The translations under genes and the position numbers were made by a program. This document shows, piece by piece, positions 7,548 to 15,618 of a stretch of DNA of 64,000 bases. Origin of the DNA: Chryseobacterium scophthalmum (GTDB lineage: Bacteria > Bacteroidota > Bacteroidia > Flavobacteriales > Weeksellaceae); the NCBI RefSeq assembly GCF_900143185.1, contig NZ_FSRQ01000003.1, positions 1-64,000 on the forward strand, in the 5' to 3' direction. Numbering within the stretch: the first letter of the stretch is position 1; each line of letters opens with the position of its first letter. The notes below the pieces were generated by a model. The model had not been told where the DNA came from and ran no database searches. It saw nothing but the letters and a program-made list of their open reading frames with translations.

Positions 7548-10163
7548 ATGCAGATTTCAGAAAAGTATAATCCACAGGAAACAGAACAGAAATGGTACAA
7601 TTACTGGCTGGAAAACAAATATTTCCACTCAGAGCCCAACGAAAAGCCACCTTATACGATTGTAATTCCGCCGCCAAACGTCACAGGAATTCTTCACATG
7701 GGGCATATGTTGAATAATACCATTCAGGATGTTTTGGCCCGTCGTGCAAGAATGCAGGGCTTTAATGCTTGTTGGGTTCCGGGAACAGATCACGCTTCAA
7801 TTGCTACTGAAGCGAAGGTTGTTGCTAAACTGAAGTCTGAAGGAATTAATAAATCTGATATTACCAGAGAAGAATTTTTGAAACACGCTTGGGAATGGAC
7901 CGACAAATACGGCGGAACAATTCTTGAGCAGCTGAAGAAACTTGGTTGTTCTTGTGATTGGGACAGAACCCGATTCACAATGGAAGAGTCTCTTTCTAAG
8001 CAGGTAATCAAATCTTTTGTTGATTTATACAATAAAGGATTGATTTATCGTGGCTATAGAATGGTCAACTGGGATCCGGAAGCGAAAACCAATATTTCTG
8101 ACGAAGAAGTAATCTTTAAAGAGCAAAACGGAAAATTATATTTCCTTAAATATAAAATCGAAGGTACAGAAGAATTCCTTTCGGTGGCTACAACGCGTCC
8201 TGAAACTATTTTCGGGGATACAGCAATCTGTATCAATCCTAATGATGAGAGATATGCTCATTTGAAGGGTAAAAATGTAATTGTGCCAATTGTAAACAGA
8301 GTTATTCCGATTATTGAAGACGAATATGTTGACATCGAATTCGGAACAGGTGCTTTGAAAATTACTCCTGCACACGACATTAATGACTACGAAATCGGAC
8401 AAAAACATCAGTTACCAATGATTGATGCTTTAGATGATGACGGAAATCTGAATGAGCACGGATTACATTACGCTGGAAAAAACAGATTTGATGTTAGAAA
8501 ACAAATCGCGAAAGAATTAGAAGAAAATGATCTTTTGTTGAAAGCAGAAGATTATGTAAATAAAGTAGGAACTTCAGAAAGAACGGGTGCGGTTATCGAA
8601 CCTAAAGTTTCTGTTCAGTGGTTCTTAAAAATGTCTGAAATTGGAAAGCCGGCTTTAGATGTTGTAATGGATGATGAAGTAAAATTCTATCCTGAGAAAT
8701 TTAAAAATACCTACAAACACTGGATGGAAAACATCCGTGACTGGAATATTTCTCGCCAGCTTTGGTGGGGACAGCAAATTCCTGCTTTCTATTATGGTGA
8801 TGGTGAAAATGACTTCGTAGTTGCCGAGACAATCGAAGACGCTTTGGCTTTAGCCAAAGAAAAAACTCGAAACCCAGAACTCGAAACTCGAAACTTGAGA
8901 CAAGACGAAGACGCTCTTGATACATGGTTCTCATCTTGGTTGTGGCCAATGTCTGTTTTTGACGGGTTGAATAATCCTGATAATAAAGACATCAATTATT
9001 ATTACCCGACTTCAGATTTGGTAACAGGTCCGGATATTATTTTCTTCTGGGTTGCAAGAATGATTATGGCAGGATTGGAATACAGAAAAGAAGTTCCATT
9101 CAAAAATGTTTATTTCACAGGGATTGTAAGAGATAAGCAGAGAAGAAAAATGTCAAAATCTTTAGGAAATTCACCTGATCCTTTAGAATTAATGGATAAA
9201 TATGGTGCAGATGGCGTTCGTGTTGGAATTTTATTAAGCTCTGCGGCTGGAAATGATCTTCTTTTTGATGAAGATTTAATGCTTCAGGGAAGAAATTTCA
9301 TGACAAAAATCTGGAGTGCTTTCCGTTTGATCAACATGTGGAATCATGAAGATAAGCCTGCAAATGCAACAGAAACTCAAACGATCGAATGGTTTGAAAA
9401 TAAATTAAATAAAACGATTATTGAAATTGACGATCAGTTTGAGAAATTCAGAATTTCTGATGCTTTACATTTAATTTATAAATTAATTTGGGATGATTTC
9501 TGTGGTTCTTATTTAGAAGCAATTAAACCAAATTATGGGGAAGGAATTTCTAAAGAAGTTTACAATAAAACAGTTTCTCTTTTTGAAGAATTGATGAAAT
9601 TAGTTCATCCGTTCATGCCTTTCCAGTCAGAAGAAATCTGGCAATTGATTTCGGAGAGAAGCATCGATGAGGCTTTGGTTATTGCTCAACAGAAAAAAGC
9701 AGAAGGATTTAATGAAGATATTATTAAAAACTTCGAAACAGCATCAGAAATTATTTCAGGTGTTAGAAATTATCGTCAGACAAAAGGAATTTCGCCAAGA
9801 GAAGCCGCTGAAATTTATACCAATGCTTCAGAATTTGCAAATGAACCTGTAATTAAGAAATTAGCCAATATTTCTGAAATTCATTTCGGAGCCAAAACAG
9901 ATAAGCCAAGTTTCACGTTCCTTGTAGGATCTACCGAAGTTTCAATTCCATTAAGTGAAAACTTAGATTTAGGAGAAGAAAAAATTAAGACAGAAGAAGA
10001 ATTAAAATATTTAAAAGGATTCTTGATTTCTGTTGATAAAAAACTTTCTAACGAAAAATTTGTTGCTAACGCAAAACCTGAAGTTGTAGAAAGCGAGCGT
10101 AAGAAACAAAAAGATGCGCAAGATAAGATTGCGATTTTAGAAGAAAAATTAAAAACACTCTAA
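7548..10163 (+). CDS. valS: Valine--tRNA ligase
   Basis: Class I aminoacyl-tRNA synthetase that charges tRNA-Val and edits mischarged threonine. The start at 7548 (MQISEKYNPQ) is chosen because the open frame before it has no family character and contains the promoter. Seen in 871 residues: the HIGH-type motif PPPNVTGILHMGH at about 41-53, the CP1 editing domain with VATTRPETIFGDTA, the LDTWFSSWLWP block, KMSKS at 534-538, the anticodon-binding helical domain, and a C-terminal coiled-coil arm (EEKIKTEEELKYLKG to the end). The stretch KTRNPELETRNLR just before LRQDEDALDTW is encoded by DNA resembling an intergenic repeat; see the separate entry. A small zinc-ribbon-like gene follows after 17 bases. 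Confidence 0.97.
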   Translation: MQISEKYNPQETEQKWYNYWLENKYFHSEPNEKPPYTIVIPPPNVTGILHMGHMLNNTIQDVLARRARMQGFNACWVPGTDHASIATEAKVVAKLKSEGINKSDITREEFLKHAWEWTDKYGGTILEQLKKLGCSCDWDRTRFTMEESLSKQVIKSFVDLYNKGLIYRGYRMVNWDPEAKTNISDEEVIFKEQNGKLYFLKYKIEGTEEFLSVATTRPETIFGDTAICINPNDERYAHLKGKNVIVPIVNRVIPIIEDEYVDIEFGTGALKITPAHDINDYEIGQKHQLPMIDALDDDGNLNEHGLHYAGKNRFDVRKQIAKELEENDLLLKAEDYVNKVGTSERTGAVIEPKVSVQWFLKMSEIGKPALDVVMDDEVKFYPEKFKNTYKHWMENIRDWNISRQLWWGQQIPAFYYGDGENDFVVAETIEDALALAKEKTRNPELETRNLRQDEDALDTWFSSWLWPMSVFDGLNNPDNKDINYYYPTSDLVTGPDIIFFWVARMIMAGLEYRKEVPFKNVYFTGIVRDKQRRKMSKSLGNSPDPLELMDKYGADGVRVGILLSSAAGNDLLFDEDLMLQGRNFMTKIWSAFRLINMWNHEDKPANATETQTIEWFENKLNKTIIEIDDQFEKFRISDALHLIYKLIWDDFCGSYLEAIKPNYGEGISKEVYNKTVSLFEELMKLVHPFMPFQSEEIWQLISERSIDEALVIAQQKKAEGFNEDIIKNFETASEIISGVRNYRQTKGISPREAAEIYTNASEFANEPVIKKLANISEIHFGAKTDKPSFTFLVGSTEVSIPLSENLDLGEEKIKTEEELKYLKGFLISVDKKLSNEKFVANAKPEVVESERKKQKDAQDKIAILEEKLKTL
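8862..8895 (+). repeat. Repeat-like segment inside valS
   Basis: AAAAACTCGAAACCCAGAAC and the following bases to 8895 match the intergenic stretch at 29127-29160 in 29 of 34 positions. The unit resembles the (A)CTCGAAAC repeats scattered between genes in this genus. Here it is translated in frame as part of ValS. Confidence 0.65.
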
Positions 10164-10180
10164 TATTTTATTTTTCTAAC

Positions 10181-10735
10181 GTGTGTAGATATGCTCTTAA
10201 AACATATAAATTCCACTATGTTTGTTTTAAATGTAGAAAAACATTTAAACAAACTCCTGTGGATGATATTTTGTTGAGAATAAAAAAGGATAAAGTATAT
10301 CAAGAACTGAACGGAAAGTCTATTAGAAAGGTAGGGCAAGTATTTACAAAAAAAGAAACAAACAGCTTAAAAGAATTATGTGATGAAATTGAAAGTAGAA
10401 TTATAAAATGCCCTGAATGTACTGAGGCAATGGTTAATTTGGGGCATGATTTTAAAGCTCCAAAAGTATCTGCCAAAAAAGAATGGGAAATTATAGAGGG
10501 ACTTTATAGAATAGGTAAAACTTTTTTCAGTTGTGGATGTGATGGAATTGGATACATTCCACAAAATGAAAAAGACTACAAAGATTACTTAGAAAAAGTT
10601 TTGACAGATTATGAAAATTCTATTAAATTTTATCAAAATGCTACTCCTGAAGAATATCCAGACAGAATTGAAAGGATGAATTATTGGAGTGAGAAAAAGC
10701 TGAAAATAGAAACAGAATTAAAAACACTAAAATAA
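10181..10735 (+). CDS. Zinc-ribbon-like protein of unknown function
   Basis: A 184-residue cytoplasmic protein I do not recognise by family. It has several cysteine pairs: an early CFKC (about 15-18), CPEC near 79-82, and CGC near 117-119, which suggests one or two metal-binding knuckles. The C-terminal third is charged and probably helical (RIERMNYWSEKKLKIETELK). It starts 17 bases after valS and ends in its own hairpin terminator, so it is most likely the second gene of the valS transcript. Function unknown. Confidence 0.75.
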   Translation: MCRYALKTYKFHYVCFKCRKTFKQTPVDDILLRIKKDKVYQELNGKSIRKVGQVFTKKETNSLKELCDEIESRIIKCPECTEAMVNLGHDFKAPKVSAKKEWEIIEGLYRIGKTFFSCGCDGIGYIPQNEKDYKDYLEKVLTDYENSIKFYQNATPEEYPDRIERMNYWSEKKLKIETELKTLK

Positions 10736-10771
10736 AAATTCAGGTTAAGTCTCAAACTTAACCTGAATTTT
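10735..10771 (+). terminator. Hairpin terminator after the valS operon
   Basis: AAAATTCAGGTTAAGT (10735-10750) is perfectly complementary to ACTTAACCTGAATTTT (10756-10771), a 16-bp stem with a 5-base loop and T-rich end. It overlaps the stop codon region of the preceding gene and lies 15 bases before the next start. Confidence 0.85.
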
Positions 10772-10786
10772 AGCCTAATAATATAA

Positions 10787-11428
10787 ATGACACATCTAGA
10801 AAACATACAAAAACTTTTCTCAAAAGACTTTGTAGAAAGTCCGTTATTGGAAAGTTTTGAAGTGGGAAAAATATACCTTTCCACCGGAAAATTGGTTGCT
10901 TGTGATCCTTTGATTACGAATGATATGCAACCTTTTTCTACTGAGTTTCCAAAAGGAGATTTTCAGGTTTTAATTCATAAAGAAAGAGAAAGTAACTGTG
11001 TTGCTTATGCAGAAATTGTATTTAGTGATGCAAAAATTTCATCATGGAAACTTGCCACAACCAAAGAACAAAATATAAAAGATTTAGCGGAAGGTGAAGT
11101 TTTTGGTTATCCTGTAGAAAGCGGAATGGGCTGTTTTATGGATGTACAGACTCAGGAACATCTTAATCTTCATGAGCAGAAACTTTTTCAGAGAAAAGGT
11201 GATGATTTTATGGGAATTTACGAAGAGTTTTTCCATGAGCATTTCTTTGATGAAAACGGTGCTATCGATCAGTTTGCATTTTTAAAACCTACTGAAGAAA
11301 ATCCGGGAAATATTTTTGCTTTTGAAACTGGTTATGGTGAAGGCTTTTATGCAAGTTATATAGCTCTTGATAAAGAAAATAAACCGGTAAAAATTATTAC
11401 TGAATTTATTGAGATATTAGTTAGCTAA
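10787..11428 (+). CDS. DUF4241 domain protein
   Basis: A 213-residue soluble protein matching the DUF4241 pattern: an N-terminal LSTGKLVACDPLI motif, then YPVESGMGCFMD and a late DKENKPVKIITEF strand. No signal peptide or membrane segment. Members of this family often occur near polymorphic toxin or immunity genes, but nothing of that kind is adjacent here. It starts right after the hairpin of the preceding transcription unit and is followed by a PfkB-type kinase after 55 bases. Confidence 0.8.
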   Translation: MTHLENIQKLFSKDFVESPLLESFEVGKIYLSTGKLVACDPLITNDMQPFSTEFPKGDFQVLIHKERESNCVAYAEIVFSDAKISSWKLATTKEQNIKDLAEGEVFGYPVESGMGCFMDVQTQEHLNLHEQKLFQRKGDDFMGIYEEFFHEHFFDENGAIDQFAFLKPTEENPGNIFAFETGYGEGFYASYIALDKENKPVKIITEFIEILVS

Positions 11429-11483
11429 AATTGCTTACATTTAAATAGTAGTTTTTAATTCAAAAGACTATCAATATATTATT

Positions 11484-12371
11484 ATGAACTTTTCATCAGA
11501 GCATCCAAAGATTGTCGTTGTTGGCAGTTGTTCACTAGATTTGATATTGTATACTGATAAAATCCCGTCTCGTAATGAAACGGTGATGGCTCGTCATTCT
11601 GAAAATTATTTTGGTGGAAAAGGAGCTAATCAGGCAGTTGGTACCGCAAGATTGGGCGCTGCTGTTCATTTTGTTGGCTGTGTAGGGATTGATCCTTTAG
11701 GACAGCAGATCATGCGAAATCTTGTTAACGAAAATGTGAATGTAGGTTTTGTTTACGAAACAGATCAGGAATCTACAGGCATTGCTTATGTAACGAGTTG
11801 TAACGGGGACTTTTCTGTTGTGGTAGATTCTGCGGCCAATAAAAATGTGAAGGTAAAGCAAATTGATGATGCTGAAAGATATATTCACTCATCATCTCTT
11901 GTTCTTTTACAGCTGGAAATTCCAATGGAAGTTATTGAGTATACTGTAAAAAAAGCAAAAAGTCTTGGCAAAATGGTAGGTTTGTATGCATCTCCTGGGA
12001 CAAGATTAAATGAACAGATTTTAGATGATGTTGATTTTATCATAGCCCGAAGCAATGAGCTTTCTATTATTTTTGGAGAAGACAAAAGAGAAGAAATTCT
12101 TAAAAAATATTTTAATAAACTTTTCGTAAGAGACGAAACCAATTCTACGATTTATTATGACGGAGCCGAAATGAAATATTTCCGCAACGAAAATGAAAGC
12201 ATGGTCTACAAAATGGGAATGGGAGATGCCTTTACCTCTGGTTTTGCAGTGGCATTATGTCATAAAAATACCATTGAAGATTGTGTAAAATTCGGTAATC
12301 TGGTTTCTTCAAAAGTTTCTTTGGGAAAAGGTGCACAAATGGCGCTTCCTTACCTAAAAGATTTGATATAG
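11484..12371 (+). CDS. PfkB-family carbohydrate kinase (ribokinase-like)
   Basis: A 295-residue sugar kinase expected to phosphorylate ribose or a similar sugar or nucleoside with ATP. Seen: the first PfkB signature region with FGGKGANQAVGTARLGA near 42-58, FVGCVGIDPLG, STGIAYV, and the second signature GMGDAFTSGFAVAL near 242-255, whose Asp is the catalytic base. The usual GAGD is GMGD here, a conservative change next to the catalytic residue. No ribose transporter is nearby, so ribokinase as such is not proven. Confidence 0.87.
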   Translation: MNFSSEHPKIVVVGSCSLDLILYTDKIPSRNETVMARHSENYFGGKGANQAVGTARLGAAVHFVGCVGIDPLGQQIMRNLVNENVNVGFVYETDQESTGIAYVTSCNGDFSVVVDSAANKNVKVKQIDDAERYIHSSSLVLLQLEIPMEVIEYTVKKAKSLGKMVGLYASPGTRLNEQILDDVDFIIARSNELSIIFGEDKREEILKKYFNKLFVRDETNSTIYYDGAEMKYFRNENESMVYKMGMGDAFTSGFAVALCHKNTIEDCVKFGNLVSSKVSLGKGAQMALPYLKDLI

Positions 12372-12421
12372 ATTTTATTTAATGCATATTGAAAAGTCTT
12401 TTAAATAGAGATTTATAAAAC

Positions 12422-12452
12422 AAAAATTTCCACATTTGATGTGGATTTTTTT
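12422..12452 (+). terminator. Terminator after the PfkB kinase gene
   Basis: CCACAT (12430-12435) pairs with ATGTGG (12439-12444), extended by flanking A and T bases, and is followed by a T-run. It lies 11 bases upstream of the next ATG, so that gene needs its own promoter or read-through. Confidence 0.6.
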
Positions 12453-12462
12453 ATTACGTCCC

Positions 12463-13305
12463 ATGGAAAAACTGATACTTACCACAAAAGATCAATGTCA
12501 ACTGACCACCCATCTCTTTAAACCTGAAAAATCTAATGATAAAATTATTCTGATCAATTCTGCAACTGGAGTGAAGCAACAGGTTTACTTTTCTTTTGCC
12601 CAATTTTTTGCAGAAAAAGGTTTTACCGTCATTACTTATGATTACCGTGGAATAGGGCTTTCAAAGCCTGAAAAAATGAAGGGTTTCAAAGCTTCAATGC
12701 GAACTTGGGGAAATGAAGATTTTAAAACTGTCACAGAATTTATTATTAAAACTTTTCCAGGTTATCAGAAGTTTTGTTTGGGACATTCGGTAGGTGCTTT
12801 AATCGTTGGAATGAATGAAAATTCTAAAATATTTGAACGGTTTATCTTCGTTGCCACCCAAAATGCTTTTATTGGAAACCTAAAATGGAATACAAAATTG
12901 GAAGCTTTTTTCGGTTTCGGATTTGCGCAGCCTTTTTTTACTGAGCTATTTGGTTATTTTCCAGCACATTGGTTTGGATTGGGAGAAAGTCTTCCAAAAA
13001 ATTGCGCTTATGACTGGAGAACCTTAATTTTGAACAGAAAATCTACCGGAAAATTATTGCTTAAAACTCAAGATTATTCAAAAGAATTAAACCAAAAAGT
13101 GTTGGTTTTGTATGCTGAAGACGATGCATGGTTAACTGATAAAGGAGTGAAAAGTCTTCTAAATGATGTTTATTTTAATTTGAAGCCTGATTATAGAATT
13201 TTAAAGGCTTCAGAATCAGAAAAAGGTGAAATCGGACATGTCAATTTTTTCAGAAGTTATAATAAAAAACTTTGGAATATTATTTTGAATGAAATTAAAA
13301 ATTAA
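12463..13305 (+). CDS. Alpha/beta hydrolase
   Basis: A 280-residue serine hydrolase-like protein. I start it at 12463 (MEKLILTT) because the open frame upstream crosses the preceding terminator. Seen: DYRGIGLS (oxyanion side), the nucleophile elbow GHSVGA with Ser109, an acidic YAEDDAW near 222-228, and a C-terminal GHVNFF carrying the likely catalytic His. No signal peptide. The substrate is unknown; the closest described shape is the esterase/lipase-like 'alpha/beta hydrolase' group. The next gene is probably co-transcribed. Confidence 0.85.
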   Translation: MEKLILTTKDQCQLTTHLFKPEKSNDKIILINSATGVKQQVYFSFAQFFAEKGFTVITYDYRGIGLSKPEKMKGFKASMRTWGNEDFKTVTEFIIKTFPGYQKFCLGHSVGALIVGMNENSKIFERFIFVATQNAFIGNLKWNTKLEAFFGFGFAQPFFTELFGYFPAHWFGLGESLPKNCAYDWRTLILNRKSTGKLLLKTQDYSKELNQKVLVLYAEDDAWLTDKGVKSLLNDVYFNLKPDYRILKASESEKGEIGHVNFFRSYNKKLWNIILNEIKN

Positions 13306-13314
13306 GCAATGAAA

Positions 13315-13371
13315 ATTCCCCTCCTTTGGAGGGGTGGCGAAAATTCGAAAGAATTTTTGACGGGGTGGTTT
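13315..13371. repeat. REP-like element with two hairpins
   Basis: CCCCTCCTTTGGAGGGG (13318-13334) is a perfect 7-bp hairpin; it is followed by AAAATTCGAAAGAATTTT (13341-13358), a second hairpin, and by GACGGGGTGG. This combination is a dispersed intergenic element in Chryseobacterium and relatives, to my knowledge. It lies in the leader of the HD hydrolase gene. Confidence 0.75.
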
Positions 13372-13398
13372 AAAAATAAATTATATCAAAATTCAAAC

Positions 13399-14043
13399 AT
13401 GAGCAACATCATACAAAACACAATACAATTTGTAAAAGAAAAACTAGAAGGAGCAGAAGCTGGTCACGACTGGTTTCACATTGAAAGAGTCTGGAAACTT
13501 TCTAAAAAAATTGCTCAGACCGAAGATTGTAATCTTGAAGTTGTAGAACTTTCTGCTTTATTGCATGATATTGCCGACCCAAAATTTCATAATGGAGACG
13601 AAACTTTAGCTCTGAAAATTTCAAGAGAATTTTTAGAAAGTCAGAATGTTGAAGAAAAAATTATTCAACAGGTTTTATTTGTTATTCAGAATATTTCATT
13701 TAAAAATAGGGGAGAAGCTCCCAAAGATTTACCTATCGAGCTTAAAGTCGTTCAAGATGCTGATAGAATCGATGCGATTGGTGCGATTGGTGTGGCAAGA
13801 ACTTTTAATTTCGGTGGTTTTAAAAATAATCTGATGTATCATCCCGATATTCAGCCAAAATTGAATATGTCTAAAGAAGAGTATAAAAAATCGAACGGAA
13901 CAACAATTAATCATTTCTACGAAAAACTGTTGCTTTTGAAAGACTTAATGAATACCAATGAAGGCAAAAAAATAGCCGAAGAAAGACATCAGTTTATGCT
14001 GACTTTCCTCGACCAGTTTATGAAAGAATGGAATGTAGATTAA
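13399..14043 (+). CDS. HD-domain phosphohydrolase
   Basis: A 214-residue metal-dependent hydrolase of the HD superfamily (YedJ/YpgQ-like). The start at 13399 (MSNIIQNT) is chosen because the open frame before it is made of a REP-like repeat. Metal ligands are visible: His27 in WFHIER, the LLHDIAD pair (His56-Asp57) and the late Asp in DADRIDAIGAIG, which is typical of the YedJ-like subgroup. The natural substrate is not known; nucleotides or pyrophosphates are possible. Confidence 0.88.
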   Translation: MSNIIQNTIQFVKEKLEGAEAGHDWFHIERVWKLSKKIAQTEDCNLEVVELSALLHDIADPKFHNGDETLALKISREFLESQNVEEKIIQQVLFVIQNISFKNRGEAPKDLPIELKVVQDADRIDAIGAIGVARTFNFGGFKNNLMYHPDIQPKLNMSKEEYKKSNGTTINHFYEKLLLLKDLMNTNEGKKIAEERHQFMLTFLDQFMKEWNVD

Positions 14044-14070
14044 GAATCTCATCAACAATCTTTAAATAAG

Positions 14071-14078
14071 TATCTTTG
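14071..14078 (+). promoter_or_regulatory. Promoter -7 element (TATCTTTG) abutting a start codon
   Basis: TATCTTTG matches the Bacteroidota -7 consensus. The ATG of the following gene begins only 5 bases after its last G, so the transcript would start at or next to the start codon. Confidence 0.6.
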
Positions 14079-14083
14079 CACTT

Positions 14084-14674
14084 ATGGGATTTATCATTTT
14101 TGTTATTTTTCTTTCACTTGTTTTCTCGCTCTTTTTTTCTAAACTGAAAAAAGGAAAGTTGGGTCAGTTGGCAAAACTTTTCAGGATTGCAAGTGTGGTT
14201 TTTGCGGTTTCCGTTTTTACGTATTGGTTTATCAAAAAATCTGTGATAGGAGTTGTAAGCAATTCTTTGTCATTACAGGTGATTAATAAACTTCCGCAAC
14301 CTTTGGATTTTTATGTCATTAATGTCAATAATCTTGATAAAAATACGCCTTTAGAAACCAAGCATATCGGAAAAATCCGTCCCGAATATTACAGAGTTGA
14401 ATATTTAAAAATGACTAAGTCTGATGAATATTGGGTTGCAGGATATTTAGGCAAAAAAAATCTCGTTTATTTTTCCCAACATTCTGTTCCCAATAAAAAT
14501 ATGGATCAGATGATTGAAGTTCAAAATTATATCAACCAAAGCGAAAAACTTTCTGCAATAGCTAAAAAAGAGATAGAAGAAGACAATTACCAAAATATGC
14601 TGATGGGAATTTGGGTAACGCTTTGTTTTCTTTTACTGTTCCTGAATTTTGTTCTTTTGGTAAGAAAGAAATAA
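14084..14674 (+). CDS. Membrane protein of unknown function
   Basis: A 196-residue protein with membrane segments near 1-18, 33-55 and 168-190, and a soluble middle part of about 110 residues between the last two. No family motif is recognised. The first ATG after the promoter is used; the promoter position suggests a leaderless message. It converges with the DUF72 gene, with only two bases between the stops. Confidence 0.75.
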   Translation: MGFIIFVIFLSLVFSLFFSKLKKGKLGQLAKLFRIASVVFAVSVFTYWFIKKSVIGVVSNSLSLQVINKLPQPLDFYVINVNNLDKNTPLETKHIGKIRPEYYRVEYLKMTKSDEYWVAGYLGKKNLVYFSQHSVPNKNMDQMIEVQNYINQSEKLSAIAKKEIEEDNYQNMLMGIWVTLCFLLLFLNFVLLVRKK

Positions 14675-14676
14675 TT

Positions 14677-15567
14677 CTAAAATAAACTAGGCATATTTTC
14701 CTGTCCCATTTTTGGAACCTGAAGATCCGTTTTCCAAGCTTCATTCATCTTTTCAATAAAATAGGCTGAAAGAAGCGGAGATGCTTTTTCGATATTTTGA
14801 TGCACGAAAAAATACAAATTCTGAAGACCTTCTTTTTTCCACGTCGTCAATCGGTCTAGCCAATCTTCCAATCGGGCATAATCTGATTCATGATTAGCAC
14901 CGACATAACGGATAAAAGCATTTGGAGTCGTCAATCTCATGTGAAGCATATCTCGTCTTCCTGCTGTATCTACAATAATGTTCGTAATATTATTTTGCTC
15001 GAAAAGTTCGCAGGTTTTATCTAAAATTTCTTCATCAGTAAACCATTCTGTATTTCTGAGTTCGATGGCTAAAGGAACTTCTTTAGGCCATTTATTCACA
15101 AACTGTTCAAGCCTTTCGTAATCTTTTGGTTTAAAATTATCATGAAGCTGTAAGAAAACCATTCCTAATTTATCATCAAAATTAAGAACTGCCGTTGCAA
15201 ACTGCGTTACCACATCATCAATATTCAAAAGTCTTCTGAAATGAGAAACGGTATTAGTGATTTTGGGAAAAAACTTGAAATTTTCCGGTGTTTTTTCTTT
15301 CCACGTTAAAACCTGTTCAGAACTCGGCATTCCATAGAAAGTCGCATTCAATTCAATCGAATTAAATTGTGTAGAGTAATAAGCCAATTCGTCTTTTGTA
15401 CCTTTAGGATAAAAGCCTTTCAAATCAGTTTTATTCCATTTTGCGCAGCCAATCGAAATGTTTTCCAGTCCTTTTTTGTTTTGCTTTAAAATTTCTTTGG
15501 TTTTGGAATGATCTTTTGGTAAGGTAAAATCTATTTGTGAAGGATCTTCTACTTGTCCGAATTTCAT
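14677..15567 (-). CDS. DUF72 domain protein (YecE-like)
   Basis: A 296-residue TIM-barrel protein of the DUF72/YecE family. Seen: ISIGCAKWNKTDLKGFYPKG near 37-56, YYSTQFNSIELNATFYGMP, the FKFFPKITNTVSHFRR strand, LGMVFLQLHDNFKP, and a late YFFVHQNIEKASP. In classic members the early strand reads GTSGW; here GCAKW, which marks the Bacteroidota variant. The biochemical role of the family is not established. Monocistronic by its surroundings. Confidence 0.88.
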   Translation of the reverse strand: MKFGQVEDPSQIDFTLPKDHSKTKEILKQNKKGLENISIGCAKWNKTDLKGFYPKGTKDELAYYSTQFNSIELNATFYGMPSSEQVLTWKEKTPENFKFFPKITNTVSHFRRLLNIDDVVTQFATAVLNFDDKLGMVFLQLHDNFKPKDYERLEQFVNKWPKEVPLAIELRNTEWFTDEEILDKTCELFEQNNITNIIVDTAGRRDMLHMRLTTPNAFIRYVGANHESDYARLEDWLDRLTTWKKEGLQNLYFFVHQNIEKASPLLSAYFIEKMNEAWKTDLQVPKMGQENMPSLF

Positions 15568-15618
15568 ATAAGCTCGAGGTTTTTGGTTTAAGGTTTAAAG
15601 TTATAGAAAAAACCTGAA

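Noticed and set aside
8701..8995. Antisense open frames inside valS
   Set aside because: They are shadows of the valS frame, with no start context; valS itself is well supported.
11484..12371. Part of a ribose uptake operon
   Set aside because: No transporter or RbsD-like gene is adjacent; only the kinase is present.
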